DNA of 5,244 nucleotides from Candidatus Heimdallarchaeota archaeon LC_3 (GCA_001940645.1 MDVS01000019.1:33410-38653), one strand, 5' to 3'. Shown: positions 1 through 5,089, numbered from the stretch's first letter. Notes: generated by a model not told the origin, from the letters alone. Made by a program: numbers and translations.

Positions 1-81
1 TTCGAAATAATGAGTTTGTATTAATCTTTCAATATACTTTCTCTAGTGTTTTTTAGAATATCAATCACTACTAGACTTATT

Positions 82-1047
82 TTATAGTTTTCTTTGTTTT
101 TTTATTAGTATTCCCGAAAACAATATCAAAATGGTCCACAAGATTCCTGAACTTGTTGTAGTTGTTATTTGGGGATTATTGGTACTTGTTTCACCTTTAA
201 TAGTAGTTGAAACATCAATAGAAATGATTATTGTAGGAGTAGTTGAAGAAGAGATTGTGGTTGCAGTAGATGGTAATACTGGTTTTTCTTCTGGATTACC
301 TATTTTGAACCACCCAAATTCAGTAGGTAAATGACCAATAAACGGGCAAAAAAACATAACCCAAGAATTACTTTCAGTCGTATAATTATAAATCCAAGAT
401 TTTCCTAATCCTCCCGATTGATTGGTTTCATTGTGTTCAGGACCAAGAATGGCTAATCTTGAAGCTGAAGAAGCATTTTCATTAGTATAGATAGCATTTG
501 GAACACCAATGACCAAAGAATGAGATTCTCCAACATTTTCATTAGTATAGATAATAGTGTATTCAGTTTCAGTTTTTAAAAATACTTCAGTAATATTGAA
601 TTTTGTACCAGGATCAGTTTGAATAGCGATAGGAATTTTCTCGATCGAACAACCAATATACAATGAATAAAAAACATCCACTTGGCTATTTGCTGTTACA
701 GTAGTTCCTGATGCTGAATCTATGTTCTCTATTCGAACAATATAATACAAATCTTGACCAGCTAAAATTCCAGAGGTATAAGGATGTTGATCAACTGGTA
801 TAACAAAATCTTTAATTTGTCCGAGAGTCATTCCAATTAGAGCATTCCAAAATGCTCCTATTACAGATCCTGAATTTACACCACTTAACGGATTGTTCAC
901 ATTTCCAGCTACTTCTGAACATTCGCTCCAATAGGAAGGGATCTCAAGATTTTGAGAAGGAATTGCAGAACTGTGAAACACAGTAGATTGAGTAAATATG
1001 ATACTTGAATAAATAATTAATATGATGAAACTCATTTTGTTATTCAT
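82..1047 (-). CDS. Secreted, membrane-anchored FKBP-like/cupredoxin fusion protein
   Basis: I start at 1047, giving 321 residues, because the TATA box at 1084-1092 would start transcription near 1060, downstream of the ATG at 1074, and AGGAT lies just before ATG 1047. Residues 1-28 look like a signal peptide (MNNK, then a hydrophobic core). Residues about 56-108 resemble the C-terminal half of an FKBP prolyl isomerase: VIGAFWNALIGM, a GQ turn, VIP, then a LAG strand before DLYYIVRIENI. Residues about 122-250 look like a cupredoxin: His176 in GESHSLVIG, and Cys234 and His239 in FFCPFIGH, are the expected type 1 copper ligands. The usual axial Met position, five residues after that His, is Phe244. 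A Thr/Ser-rich linker (260-299), one hydrophobic helix (301-315) and a KKQRKL tail follow, as in a surface-anchored protein. The N-terminal part of the FKBP fold is not recognisable, so isomerase activity is doubtful. The copper role is inferred. Confidence 0.8.
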   Translation of the reverse strand: MNNKMSFIILIIYSSIIFTQSTVFHSSAIPSQNLEIPSYWSECSEVAGNVNNPLSGVNSGSVIGAFWNALIGMTLGQIKDFVIPVDQHPYTSGILAGQDLYYIVRIENIDSASGTTVTANSQVDVFYSLYIGCSIEKIPIAIQTDPGTKFNITEVFLKTETEYTIIYTNENVGESHSLVIGVPNAIYTNENASSASRLAILGPEHNETNQSGGLGKSWIYNYTTESNSWVMFFCPFIGHLPTEFGWFKIGNPEEKPVLPSTATTISSSTTPTIIISIDVSTTIKGETSTNNPQITTTTSSGILWTILILFSGILIKKQRKL

Positions 1048-1083
1048 ATTATGTATCCTGCCAATGTTCAACATTTTAACGAG

Positions 1084-1092
1084 ATTTTATAG
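1084..1092 (-). promoter_or_regulatory. TATA box of the FKBP-cupredoxin gene
   Basis: The minus strand reads CTATAAAAT, centred about 41 nt upstream of the preferred start codon at 1047. With the usual archaeal spacing of about 25 nt from TATA to start site, the transcript would begin near 1060 with a leader of about 13 nt that just contains AGGAT. This excludes the upstream ATG at 1074 from the message. Confidence 0.55.
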
Positions 1093-1373
1093 GCTTAAAT
1101 TTCCTTTTGCTGAAAATTTTTACAACTCTTGATAATTTTGGAAACTTAACTTGCGAAACTTTTCTACATTGAAATTATCTAAAGAATAATAGAAGTAATG
1201 AATAAAATGTGTAAGAATTGGAAAAAAGAATAAATCTTTTAATAAGAAAGAGAAATGAATATAATACTCAAACATCCAACTTCATTTTATTTGATACCTA
1301 CATACTAACGCACAAGTTTTAAAACTTCAAAACAAAAAACATAAGAAAATCCTATTTTGGTGGAGGATCATAT
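1093..1373. other. Divergent intergenic region without a gene
   Basis: This spacer separates the divergent cupredoxin and GTPase genes. It is very AT-rich and I see no ORF with family resemblance and no RNA gene. It holds the 14-bp palindrome AAGTTTTAAAACTT at 1314-1327, listed as the probable core promoter of the GTPase, and the GTPase ribosome binding site near 1362-1366. Confidence 0.6.
1314..1327 (+). promoter_or_regulatory. Palindromic TATA-like element of the GTPase gene
   Basis: AAGTTTTAAAACTT is a perfect 14-bp palindrome whose centre, TTTTAAAA, is TATA-like. It lies about 53 nt before the GTPase ATG, nearly the same distance as the TATA box of the right-edge gene (about 56 nt). It would give a leader of roughly 25 nt containing the GGAGG site. 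A palindrome over a TATA box could also be bound by a dimeric regulator; that part is inference. Confidence 0.35.
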
Positions 1374-1931
1374 ATGGAATACAAACTAGTGTTATGCGGG
1401 GATGGAGCGGTCGGAAAAACCGCTATACGAAACAGATATTTGGGTCAGGGATTTAATGAAGCATATCTGTTAACTTTGGGTGCAGACTTCTCACCCAAAG
1501 CGATTAAGATAATGGATGATGAAAGAAATGAACAAAGATTGAAATTCCAAATCTGGGATTTAGCAGGACAAGATATTTTTTCAGCTGTTCGACCAAGATA
1601 CTATAAAGGAGCTAATGCAGCCATTTTGGTTTATGATATTTCCCGATTATCTACATATGAAAATATTCTTGATTGGATAGCAGAAATACGAAAATATATA
1701 CCCGATATAGCATCAGTGATTTTGCTAGCTAACAAAATCGATTTACGACCAGCAATAACAACAGCTATTTCTAATAAAGAAGGGAAAGAACTCGCTAGAA
1801 CAATTGCTTTTGAAGAATTTGAAGGAAGACTGAAAATACCATTTTTTGAAACTTCAGCTAAAACAGGAGAAAATGTTGAAGAAGCATTTCAGAAAATGGC
1901 TGAAGAAACGTATAGGAAATATGCAAATTAA
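1374..1931 (+). CDS. Rab/Ras-type small GTPase
   Basis: A single-domain GTP-binding switch protein of 185 residues, the normal size for the Ras/Rab superfamily. All G motifs are visible: P-loop GDGAVGKT (9-16), switch I Thr34 in LLTLGADF, G3 WDLAGQ (61-66) with the catalytic Gln66, G4 NKID (120-123) and G5 ETSAK (159-163). The stretches LGADF, FQIWDLAGQD and YYKGA match Rab family motifs (IGVDF, LQIWDTAGQE, YYRGA) better than Arf, Rho or Ran. There is no Cys near the C-terminus (it ends RKYAN), so it cannot be prenylated like eukaryotic Rabs and carries no other membrane anchor. GGAGG ends 7 nt before the ATG and fixes the start. It stands alone, convergent with the broken response regulator. 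Asgard archaea are known for large families of such GTPases; partner and pathway are unknown. Confidence 0.93.
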   Translation: MEYKLVLCGDGAVGKTAIRNRYLGQGFNEAYLLTLGADFSPKAIKIMDDERNEQRLKFQIWDLAGQDIFSAVRPRYYKGANAAILVYDISRLSTYENILDWIAEIRKYIPDIASVILLANKIDLRPAITTAISNKEGKELARTIAFEEFEGRLKIPFFETSAKTGENVEEAFQKMAEETYRKYAN

Positions 1932-1956
1932 TGCGGATAACCCAAAAAATAGCAAA

Positions 1957-2289
1957 TCATTCCAATAAAGAATCCATTTTGATAATTTTACTATATGAAA
2001 CAATAATTTTGTAAAATTCTTCTAGATTTTCATGAAAATTAGTGCTTTTTCTCAGTACCCGGATAAATCCAGCCTCCCAAAACGTTTCATCAAAATCATT
2101 ATTCCCAGTAGAAGCAATAATATCCGCGCGTATGTTATTACGTGTGATAAATTTCACGAGTTCAATTCCACTAATTTTTGGCATATGAACATCTGAAAAA
2201 ATGAGGTGAAAAGGTGAGGAGGCATTAGAAAAACATTTGATAGCTTCTAAGCCATTTTTAGCTTTTTCAATTGTACTACCAGGAGTATA
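1957..2289 (-). pseudogene. Response-regulator receiver domain, 5'-truncated
   Basis: The reading frame is open from 2289 to the TGA at 1957-1959, about 110 residues. Upstream of the only early ATG (2184) it still reads as receiver domain: STIEKAKNGLEAIKCF, then LIFSDVHMPKISGIELV. The phosphoacceptor Asp is in SDV (residue 33 of the fragment). The conserved Thr is in IASTG (61) and the conserved Lys in VLRKS (81). Their spacings of 28 and 20 are close to those of CheY (30 and 22). The N-terminal third, including the acidic pair that binds magnesium, is missing. The frame hits a TAA at 2290-2292, at the edge of the IS200/IS605-like remnant. A product starting at ATG 2184 would lack the phosphorylation site, so I call it a pseudogene. 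It would have been a single-domain, CheY-like regulator; no histidine kinase is in the window. Confidence 0.8.
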
Positions 2290-2299
2290 TTACCCCACT

Positions 2300-2318
2300 T
2301 TCCTCAGGAACTGAGGAA
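2300..2318. repeat. Left-end hairpin of the IS200/IS605-like remnant
   Basis: TTCCTCAG and CTGAGGAA form a perfect 8-bp stem around the loop GAA. It lies 6 nt inside the presumed left boundary. Subterminal imperfect palindromes of this kind are the binding sites for single-strand Y1 transposases; the assignment to this role rests on position next to the tnpB relic. Confidence 0.6.
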
Positions 2319-2322
2319 TAAT

Positions 2323-2442
2323 ATGCCTTTGGAGACGAGTATCTCTATTCAGGAACTGTGCCAATCAGTAGATAGATTGGCATTTGTGTCTGCACAAGTG
2401 CTGTCGATGAAGAGGGAAGCCCCATCCTTCAGGTTAGGGTGA
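2323..2442 (+). pseudogene. tnpB C-terminal remnant (RNA-guided nuclease, IS605 OrfB)
   Basis: This frame encodes 39 residues beginning MPLETSIS and ending SMKREAPSFRLG before TGA. The ending resembles the C-terminal tail after the zinc ribbon that I recall for many archaeal TnpB proteins, and GAAGCCCC at its DNA level is typical of IS605-type right ends. The RuvC-like catalytic domain and the zinc ribbon are gone: a stop (TGA, 2311-2313 region) lies just upstream in the frame and the left-end hairpin follows directly, so the body was removed by an internal deletion. The piece cannot encode a nuclease. Its survival probably reflects the overlapping omega-RNA rather than the protein. The match is by eye and short, so it carries some uncertainty. 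Confidence 0.55.
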
Positions 2443-2447
2443 TTCAC
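2340..2447 (+). ncRNA. Omega-RNA-like structured RNA at the right end of the element
   Basis: Three local helices lie in order: a perfect 8-bp stem (TGCCAATC with GATTGGCA, 2359-2382, 8-nt loop), GCAC-AA-GTGC (2392-2401), and a terminal CATCCT/AGGGTG stem with one G-U pair (2423-2441). In IS605 elements the RNA overlapping the tnpB 3' end is the scaffold of the guide RNA, and the guide is read from the flank just past the right end. Here the guide would begin at 2448 (TGAGTGAAATTCCTAC). The 5' end is not defined by the sequence, and expression is unproven. Confidence 0.5.
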
Positions 2448-2543
2448 TGAGTGAAATTCCTACAAAATCAAAAATGAATGAAGGAATGTATTTAGGTTGA
2501 GGTAGTTAAATAATTTTCAAATTCCTCATGCAATTCTATTTAT

Positions 2544-2696
2544 CTAATATGATCTAAAAAACAATTTTTGAGTAAAAACTTTCAAATTTTTTATTTGAGA
2601 ATTAATTTCATTAAGAGAATGGTCATAAGAATTTAAATGTTTGTTGTATGAAGTAATATCAAAAAATTGTTGATCACAATGTTGACAGTTTTTCAT
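2544..2696 (-). CDS. Single C2H2 zinc-finger microprotein (50 residues)
   Basis: This short frame runs from ATG at 2696 to TAG at 2544-2546. Residues 4-26 match the classic C2H2 finger exactly in spacing: Cys4-x2-Cys7-x3-Phe11-x5-Tyr17-x2-His20-x5-His26, where Phe11 and Tyr17 occupy the conserved hydrophobic core positions (Phe and usually Leu). The remainder (27-50) is a predicted amphipathic helix with hydrophobic residues at a/d heptad spacing (Leu28, Ile31, Ile35, Leu38, Leu45), suggesting a short coiled coil for dimerisation or partner binding. There is no Shine-Dalgarno sequence. A weak TATA-like TAATATAG lies at about 2730-2737, giving a very short leader at most. A single finger rarely binds DNA strongly alone, so a dimer, RNA binding or protein binding are all possible. 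Random occurrence of the full pattern in a 50-codon frame is unlikely. Confidence 0.7.
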   Translation of the reverse strand: MKNCQHCDQQFFDITSYNKHLNSYDHSLNEINSQIKNLKVFTQKLFFRSY

Positions 2697-2759
2697 AATC
2701 AAATAGATGGGTTTCGGAATTTTAATGCCTATATTACTTCATTAATATGAAAAATATAA

Positions 2760-3122
2760 CCTTATAAAAATTTATTAATTGGGGATAAGTTAGTTGCTAA
2801 AGAGTTTAATAAATCTTCTGTGTAAGAGAAATAATTATTGGAACGTGAACCTGTACATTTAGGCCTTGAAATCGCGCAATTCCTGTTGAACAATATCATA
2901 CTAGTAATCCATCAATATTATGGTTTTAATGAATTAAATCTATATGGTAATATCCATTTCAATTTTGAAGTGTCAGATATTTATCACGTTATAAAAACTC
3001 TTAAATCTAAAAATATCACAGTTATCAAAGAACCAAAGAATGAAGGATTTGGTTACATGGTTGCAACAATCAATGATTATGAAGGAAACGAAATTGATTT
3101 ATTAGAAAAAATTGATATTTAA
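2760..3122 (+). pseudogene. VOC-fold (glyoxalase/dioxygenase-like) protein, broken by two in-frame stops
   Basis: The open part (2838-3122, from TTG) encodes about 94 residues matching the C-terminal two thirds of a VOC-superfamily protein: IAQFLLNNIILVIHQ, then HFNFEVSDIYHVIKTLKSKNITVIKEP, then MVATINDYEGNEIDLLE, the usual final strand with its metal-site Glu. Upstream in the same frame, LIGDKLVAKEF aligns with the VOC helix usually written as DLxKAKEFY. It is interrupted by TAA at 2823-2825 and 2832-2834. A third TAA at 2757-2759 blocks any earlier start, and the first beta strand is not recognisable. Frame is kept, so point mutations rather than indels broke it. A shortened protein from TTG 2838 would lack the first beta-alpha unit and should not fold as a VOC module. 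VOC substrates vary widely and none can be named. Confidence 0.75.
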
Positions 3123-3141
3123 TATTATATCAGAATTATCC

Positions 3142-3148
3142 TTTTTTT
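3142..3148 (+). terminator. T-tract downstream of the VOC pseudogene
   Basis: Seven consecutive T residues lie 20 nt after the TAA of the broken VOC gene, with no strong hairpin before them. Archaeal RNA polymerase terminates at such U-tracts. Confidence 0.35.
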
Positions 3149-3348
3149 GGCCATTAAAATCCTAAACCTTTTTTATCGCCAATATTTAGAGTTATCTTCA
3201 TATTCAACACTTTATCGAAATTCTTACCTATCATCACCATTGAAAACGACAATTGGTACAATTCATAAGTGTATACCATTGATAGTCATTTTAAATATAC
3301 TAAAGAATGATAGAAAATTTGAAAATAACATTTATTAATCCTAATCAG

Positions 3349-3354
3349 AAAAAA
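3349..3354 (-). terminator. T-tract after the two-helix membrane protein gene
   Basis: Six T residues on the minus strand directly follow the TAA at 3355-3357, a typical archaeal U-tract terminator position. No hairpin is seen. Confidence 0.35.
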
Positions 3355-3570
3355 TTAGTTAGATTTTGGCCTACTTACAAGGAGGATAATTCCGCTGAGA
3401 AAGAAAAAGCCTCCGGAAAGAGAAAATGAGACAGTATAGCCTAAATTGCTATTTGAAGTGTAAACTATCCCAAAGATCATAAAAATGATTCCTAACAATA
3501 ATAAAAACATTCCAAATCTTATAAAATTTTTCATGATATACAAATAACTTTTATCTAAGATTTCAGACAT
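3355..3570 (-). CDS. Small two-helix membrane protein, unknown function
   Basis: A protein of 71 residues with two hydrophobic helices at about 18-38 (RFGMFLLLLGIIFMIFGIVY) and 45-66, joined by a short polar turn (SNSNLG). The N-terminal 17 residues are polar with Asp6, Lys7 and Lys14, and the C-terminus is RPKSN. By the positive-inside rule both ends are probably cytoplasmic, making a membrane hairpin. The start is well supported: GGTGATC, complementary to the 16S anti-Shine-Dalgarno end, lies just before the ATG, and a TATA-like ATATATTTATAT is centred about 40 nt upstream. Six T residues follow the stop directly on the coding strand. It is a single-gene unit with complete signals, so it is probably expressed. 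I do not recognise a family. Confidence 0.75.
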   Translation of the reverse strand: MSEILDKSYLYIMKNFIRFGMFLLLLGIIFMIFGIVYTSNSNLGYTVSFSLSGGFFFLSGIILLVSRPKSN

Positions 3571-3573
3571 TAG

Positions 3574-3579
3574 ATCACC
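3574..3579 (-). promoter_or_regulatory. Shine-Dalgarno site of the two-helix protein
   Basis: The minus strand reads CGGTGATCTA before ATG 3570; GGTGATC matches seven positions of the anti-Shine-Dalgarno complement. The close spacing decides the start codon. Confidence 0.65.
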
Positions 3580-3603
3580 GAATTAATGGAAAAAAAAAAG
3601 AAA

Positions 3604-3615
3604 ATATAAATATAT
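3604..3615 (-). promoter_or_regulatory. TATA box of the two-helix membrane protein gene
   Basis: ATATATTTATAT on the minus strand is centred about 40 nt before ATG 3570, the same distance as in the FKBP-cupredoxin gene. It predicts a leader of about 12-15 nt that still contains GGTGATC. Confidence 0.45.
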
Positions 3616-3846
3616 CCAATTTATAGAGGTATTTACAACATGAAATAAATTTGAAAAAAATCAGTTTACTTTTTAATTATATTTTTATAAAAATAAAATA
3701 CTAATGATTGAAAAAAGAAAAATTCTTATAAAAAAGAGGAAAAAATCCAATCAAGCATAAAAATACTAATAAAACTGTAAATTTATGAGATTCTAAATTC
3801 TTAAATGGTAAAGACATAAACAATCCGTACTCATTTAATAGTAAAA
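3616..3846. other. AT-rich intergenic region, nothing recognised
   Basis: This stretch between the two-helix protein gene and the broken four-helix protein gene is almost pure A/T with several A-runs and T-runs. It is downstream of the four-helix gene and upstream of the two-helix gene. I see no ORF, RNA gene or strong inverted repeat in it. Confidence 0.5.
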
Positions 3847-4317
3847 TTATTTCTGATAAAAAACAACAATAATACATGTCAACAGACCAAAAATCATGTG
3901 ATTTAGTGATATAAAGACTCCTTGAAAAATATCTGATGATATAGTATTAAATAAAGAGGGCCACAAGAATAAGAAAGTAATTCCACCAATAATAAAGAGA
4001 AAAAATCCGTAAATTAGCCCGAAAAACGAAAAATAAATAATATTAAGTTTTCCTAATTTAAATAATTTATTATTACTATCTTGAACGACAAGCCAATAAA
4101 AAAAAATTCCAAAAATAATTCCATAAATAGAAGAAATTAGTAAATTAAGTACATGACTTAGAATGACATAATCAGGAGATGGAGACAATGAAATTATTGT
4201 GGGTAAATAATCAGTAAACAAATCAGGTAATATGAATTGTGCGAGAAGCCCTGTCATTATCCCTGAAATTTATCCAGCTCTTTGACCAATGATAATACTA
4301 TTTGGAAAAGGTTTCAT
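3847..4317 (-). pseudogene. Four-helix membrane protein interrupted by an in-frame TAA
   Basis: The long open part (3847-4257, 136 residues) starts inside a hydrophobic helix. Upstream in the same frame another ATG at 4317 gives MKPFPNSIIIGQRAG, then TAA at 4270-4272, then ISGIMTGLLAQFIL. Joined across the stop, this forms one natural glycine-rich membrane helix. The upstream ATG also has GTGAT at a spacing of 7 nt (4325-4329), so the ancestral start was almost certainly 4317. Further helices lie in SHVLNLLISSIYGIIFGIFF, IIYFSFFGLIYGFFLFIIGG and the C-terminal GVFISLNHMIFGLLTCIIVV, with a conserved-looking His in the last. Either the gene is freshly inactivated or a shortened protein starts at ATG 4257 (weak AGGG upstream). 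No function can be assigned; it is divergent from the DoxX-like gene and may have been its partner. Confidence 0.65.
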
Positions 4318-4373
4318 AATTTAAATCACATACTGGAAAGAATAAACCGAGATAACAGCTTGTACTAAACAAT

Positions 4374-4396
4374 ATAAATATCTTTTCGATATTTAT
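4374..4396. repeat. Perfect 9-bp inverted repeat in a divergent promoter region
   Basis: ATAAATATC and GATATTTAT flank TTTTC. The repeat lies between the broken four-helix gene (start 4317, minus) and the DoxX-like gene (start 4464, plus). TATAAATA overlaps its left arm, so it could be a two-way core promoter, a repressor operator, or both. In sequence this AT-rich, short inverted repeats also arise by chance. Confidence 0.4.
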
Positions 4397-4463
4397 CATC
4401 CATTTTTTTAGAAAAATTTGTGCTTCCATGATACTAATAAATTGTAATTGTATAATTTGAATA

Positions 4464-4937
4464 ATGTCCTCTGCATCAAGTTCCAATAATCTTTGGATTA
4501 TGTTAATTATTCGATTTATACTTGCTATTATTTTTATTGGATCAAGTACAATTTACATTTTCAATTCATCAATATTAATTGCTTTTCTGGATGAGATAGC
4601 TGGCAATAGTTTCCTGATAGGAGGGATTTTCAGAATTTTAAAAAGGGAAATAGTTTTCGTCTTATTTTTTCAAGTTTTTATTATCCTGATTGAAATTTAT
4701 CTAGGATGGAGTCTTTTAGTTGGATTTCTAATCCGTCTAAGCGGATTAATTGGATCAATTTTTTGTGGAACCGTATTTCTAGTTCAATTACAAATTGAAA
4801 ACTCTACAAACATTTTTTTGCCTCTTATTCTATTTTTTCTTTTATTATCTTTAGTATTATTTAATTCTAGCAAGTTCTCTTTAGCAGAAGGGCTAATTCC
4901 AAGTTCTTTACAAAAATTCCAAACCAAACCGAATTAA
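4464..4937 (+). CDS. DoxX/DoxD-like four-helix membrane protein
   Basis: A 157-residue integral membrane protein with four hydrophobic helices at about 11-33, 64-84, 86-108 and 117-134. The pattern fits the DoxX family, including the DoxD small subunit of archaeal thiosulfate:quinone oxidoreductase. Arg17 lies in the first helix (LIIRFILAIIFI), Glu77 in helix two, and G81-x3-L85-x-G87-x3-R91 matches the family's E, GxxLLxG, R signature in helices two and three. The soluble segment 40-62 sits between helices one and two. DoxX proteins are often linked to sulfur or redox metabolism at the membrane, but most are uncharacterised, and no DoxA-like partner or sulfur gene is nearby. There is no clear Shine-Dalgarno sequence, so translation may be from a leaderless or short-leader transcript. 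An alternative start is Met13. The neighbouring minus-strand membrane gene shares its promoter region. Confidence 0.62.
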   Translation: MSSASSSNNLWIMLIIRFILAIIFIGSSTIYIFNSSILIAFLDEIAGNSFLIGGIFRILKREIVFVLFFQVFIILIEIYLGWSLLVGFLIRLSGLIGSIFCGTVFLVQLQIENSTNIFLPLILFFLLLSLVLFNSSKFSLAEGLIPSSLQKFQTKPN

Positions 4938-5031
4938 ATGTTCCCTAAAGATAAGAAATTTTTGAACAGAATCTGAATTGTCAATCAAATTATCTTTATA
5001 ATTTTATATTTTCTATTTAGGGTCACCTATC

Positions 5032-5038
5032 TTTTTTT
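5032..5038 (+). terminator. T-tract downstream of the DoxX-like gene
   Basis: Seven T residues about 95 nt after the stop codon, in a T-rich stretch (4994-5038), could end transcription of the DoxX-like gene before the promoter at 5090. No hairpin is seen. Confidence 0.3.
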
Positions 5039-5089
5039 CCTTACTACTAGAATGCTCTCGTCCTTTTGTGAGAAAGAGATCAAATAATC

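Larger units (their letters stand above)
2294..2447 (+). mobile_element. IS200/IS605-type remnant or minimal non-autonomous element
   Basis: The proposed left boundary follows TTAC (2290-2293), the tetranucleotide known as the target of IS608, another family member. A perfect hairpin (2300-2318) sits just inside it, as expected for a left end recognised by a Y1 transposase. The right part holds the 3' end of tnpB and its overlapping structured RNA, ending near TTCAC (2443-2447). tnpA and most of tnpB are absent, so the copy cannot move alone but might be mobilised in trans. GC content is visibly higher than in the flanks. No target duplication is expected for this family, so the boundaries are inferred from the hairpins and could be off by several bases. 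Confidence 0.6.

Noticed and set aside
1..56. Possible 3' end of a plus-strand gene entering from the left edge (open in one frame to TAG at 54-56)
   Set aside because: Only about 17 codons are visible, with no family signal; an open frame of this length is expected by chance.
131..334. Plus-strand ORF of 67 codons
   Set aside because: It is the antisense of the cupredoxin protein's Thr/Ser-rich linker and anchor; the Val-rich product simply mirrors Thr-rich coding and has no family resemblance.
2443..2455. Short palindrome TTCAC-TGA-GTGAA at the right boundary of the element
   Set aside because: Arms of 5 bp are too short to assign a role apart from the right-end cleavage region; it may be chance.
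3154..3279. Minus-strand ORF of about 41 codons with an ATG start
   Set aside because: No Shine-Dalgarno or TATA signal at a useful distance and no motif; frames of this length are common by chance here.
3147..3338. Plus-strand ORF of 63 codons starting at TTG
   Set aside because: No ribosome binding site, start codon inside a T-tract region, no recognisable motif; composition looks like translated AT-rich spacer.
4298..4486. Minus-strand ORF of 62 codons
   Set aside because: It overlaps the start of the DoxX-like gene and the original start of the four-helix membrane gene, and has no domain or translation signal.
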